Shown here piece by piece: positions 62,757 through 64,000 of a stretch of 64,000 nucleotides of DNA. Source of the DNA: Endozoicomonas euniceicola. GTDB taxonomy: Bacteria > Pseudomonadota > Gammaproteobacteria > Pseudomonadales > Endozoicomonadaceae. The stretch lies in assembly GCF_025562755.1 (NCBI RefSeq), contig NZ_CP103300.1, positions 4,031,001 through 4,095,000 on the forward strand, written 5' to 3'. Under the pieces are notes generated by a model that had not been told where the DNA came from, did not search any database, and worked only from the letters and a program-made list of their open reading frames with translations. Made by a program: the position numbers and the translations under genes. Each line of letters opens with the position of its first letter. The stretch's first letter is position 1.

Positions 62757-63209
62757 ATGACTATTAAAAACATCCTAACCCCCGAGCGCACCCTCCATGG
62801 TGTGCAAGGGATCAGCAAAAAGAAAATCCTGGAAACTATTGCGGAACAGATCAGTGAACATGTTCCCGCCATCAACGCCAAGAACCTGTTCAACAACCTC
62901 ATCAACCGGGAACGACTGGGTACCACCGGACTGGGCAACGGCATTGCGCTGCCTCACTGCCGCTCCAAAGCCTGCCCGGAGCCAACGGGCCTCTTCATTC
63001 GTCTGTCGGAACCTGTTGATTTTGACGCGGTAGACCGTGAGCCTGTTGACCTGATTTTTGCTTTGATCGTCCCTGAAGAAAGCACCCAGGAGCACCTCGA
63101 TATCCTGAAAGCCCTGGCTCAACGCTTCACCGACGATTACCTGCTCAGTCAGATCCGGTCAGCTAGCTCTTCGGAAAGCCTGTATCAGCTCCTGACAAAT
63201 CCGGCCTGA
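62757..63209 (+). CDS. ptsN: PTS IIA-like nitrogen regulatory protein
   Basis: This 150-aa EIIA-Ntr protein has the phosphorylated His67 in GIALPHCRSKA and the family helix ERLGTTGLGNG. It receives phosphate from NPr and regulates potassium and nitrogen responses. The rpoN-hpf-ptsN-rapZ order is standard in gammaproteobacteria. Confidence 0.95.
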   Translation: MTIKNILTPERTLHGVQGISKKKILETIAEQISEHVPAINAKNLFNNLINRERLGTTGLGNGIALPHCRSKACPEPTGLFIRLSEPVDFDAVDREPVDLIFALIVPEESTQEHLDILKALAQRFTDDYLLSQIRSASSSESLYQLLTNPA

Positions 63210-63422
63210 CCTGAACGGGTATTATACTGTCAGGGGTTATTCTCTGGCAGTCCCACAATATCTCTGCCAGTTTCAACTTCAGGTCATGGCAACAAGCAGG
63301 CAGCACAGCTATTACCTATCCTTGAAATAAAGAAACAGGTTTTAATCTCGTTGAGTTACTCTATTATTCAACCGTTAAACCTGTTATCCGTTAATAACAA
63401 GCTCCGCATAAAGGGAACCCCC

Positions 63423-64000
63423 ATGAAACTCGTTATTATCAGCGGCCGCTCAGGTTCAGGAAAAAGCGCGGCACTCCATGCCCTTGAGGATCAGGGATAT
63501 TACTGCGTCGACAACCTGCCAGCCACTATGCTCAGCCAGCTACCGGAACAGCTGAGTGAAGGCGCTAATGAGCCCCCCAGAATGGCCGTCAGCATCGATG
63601 TTCGTAATGTTCCCGGAGCCCTGGAGCATTTCCCAAGACTGCTGAAAAAACTCAGAAACCAGGAAATCGATTGTCAGGTGGTATTCCTGGACGCTGACAG
63701 CAGCTGCCTGATGAAGCGTTACAGCTCAACTCGCCGAAAGCATCCTCTGACGAATGATAAGGTGTCACTGATCGAAGCCATCGATCTGGAAACCAGCCTG
63801 CTGGGGCCCGTGGCAGCACAGGCCGATATCCGCATCGACACATCACCATTGTCTGTGCATGAAATTCATGAGCAGGTTCGCCACAAGGTCATTGGCGACG
63901 GCACCAAAAGCATGACTCTGCTGATTCAATCCTTTGGCTTCAAGCACGGTATGCCGGTGGATGCTGACTATGTATTTGATGTTCGCTGCCTGCCTAACCC
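63423..64000 (+). CDS. rapZ: RapZ, RNase adapter / nucleotide-binding protein (5' part)
   Basis: The ATG at 63423 opens a frame that runs off the window after 192 codons. It has the P-loop GRSGSGKSAA (residues 8-17), DQGYYCVDNLP, and IQSFGFKHGMPVDADYVFDV, characteristic of RapZ/YvcJ. In E. coli RapZ binds the sRNAs GlmZ/GlmY and tunes glucosamine-6-phosphate synthesis; here only the 5' two thirds are visible. The 213-bp gap to ptsN is unusual in length and may hold a promoter. Confidence 0.95.
   Translation, partial: MKLVIISGRSGSGKSAALHALEDQGYYCVDNLPATMLSQLPEQLSEGANEPPRMAVSIDVRNVPGALEHFPRLLKKLRNQEIDCQVVFLDADSSCLMKRYSSTRRKHPLTNDKVSLIEAIDLETSLLGPVAAQADIRIDTSPLSVHEIHEQVRHKVIGDGTKSMTLLIQSFGFKHGMPVDADYVFDVRCLPN

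Noticed and set aside
1..64000. tRNA genes, rRNA genes, prophage or integron structures
   Set aside because: I saw no tRNA-like cloverleaf, phage structural gene, integrase or attachment repeat while reading both strands; a covariance-model scan was not possible.

Overview
The window reads as a chromosomal segment of a marine gammaproteobacterium. The best fit is an Endozoicomonas-like animal symbiont (Oceanospirillales/Endozoicomonadaceae); this is inferred from gene order and gene content, since no rRNA or marker gene was compared. The backbone keeps a gene order I know from Pseudomonas and relatives: cysN-cysD, nif3-algW(degS), hisD-hisG, murA-ibaG-mlaBCDEF, a CaCA antiporter, kdsD-kdsC-lptCAB-rpoN-hpf-ptsN-rapZ. 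This housekeeping string is interrupted by four accessory blocks.

Block A (1-11348) holds two tandem copies of a giant gene on the minus strand. Each encodes a long N-terminal region and two AAA+ modules; the complete copy (2321 aa) ends in a transglutaminase-like domain with an apparently intact Cys-His-Asp triad. The copies share about 4.15 kb of near-identical but mosaic sequence. A decayed 52-bp piece of cysN lies between them, a footprint of how the duplication arose.

Block B (14079-18452) holds a broken J-domain/HNH gene cut near its 5' end by an IS200/IS605-type element (tnpA + tnpB), and a protein carrying an opioid-growth-factor-receptor (OGFr) type domain.

Block C consists of two TonB-dependent uptake systems around the conserved nif3-degS pair. 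System 1 (18562-28785, minus) runs TonB-dependent receptor, M16 zinc protease lipoprotein, DUF3450, TtpC-like ExbB, ExbB, ExbD, TonB, TPR protein. System 2 (31001-39251) has a receptor divergent from an operon of M16 protease, SbmA/BacA-family peptide transporter, ExbB, ExbD, TonB. A good Fur-box-like site lies in front of each. The arrangement suggests iron-regulated import of a protein or peptide: receptor, periplasmic proteolysis, then inner-membrane peptide uptake. It resembles the Pectobacterium Fus ferredoxin-piracy system, with SbmA in the inner-membrane role in system 2.

Block D (39465-45998) holds a DUF4160/DUF2442 pair, a LysE exporter, a fructose-6-phosphate-aldolase-like gene, and a glycyl radical enzyme with its activase and a DeoR regulator. 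An FNR/Anr-like palindrome lies upstream of the activase, and heptanucleotide tandem repeats lie in front of the regulator. A second, nearly identical IS200/IS605 element (48114-49895) and a small unknown exported protein separate hisG from murA.

From 50790 to the right edge the genes are housekeeping: peptidoglycan precursor synthesis (murA), Fe-S/BolA (ibaG), phospholipid retrograde transport (mla), Kdo synthesis (kdsD/kdsC), LPS export (lptCAB), sigma-54 and the nitrogen-PTS group (rpoN, hpf, ptsN, rapZ). The first gene (giant AAA copy 1) and the last (rapZ) run off the window.
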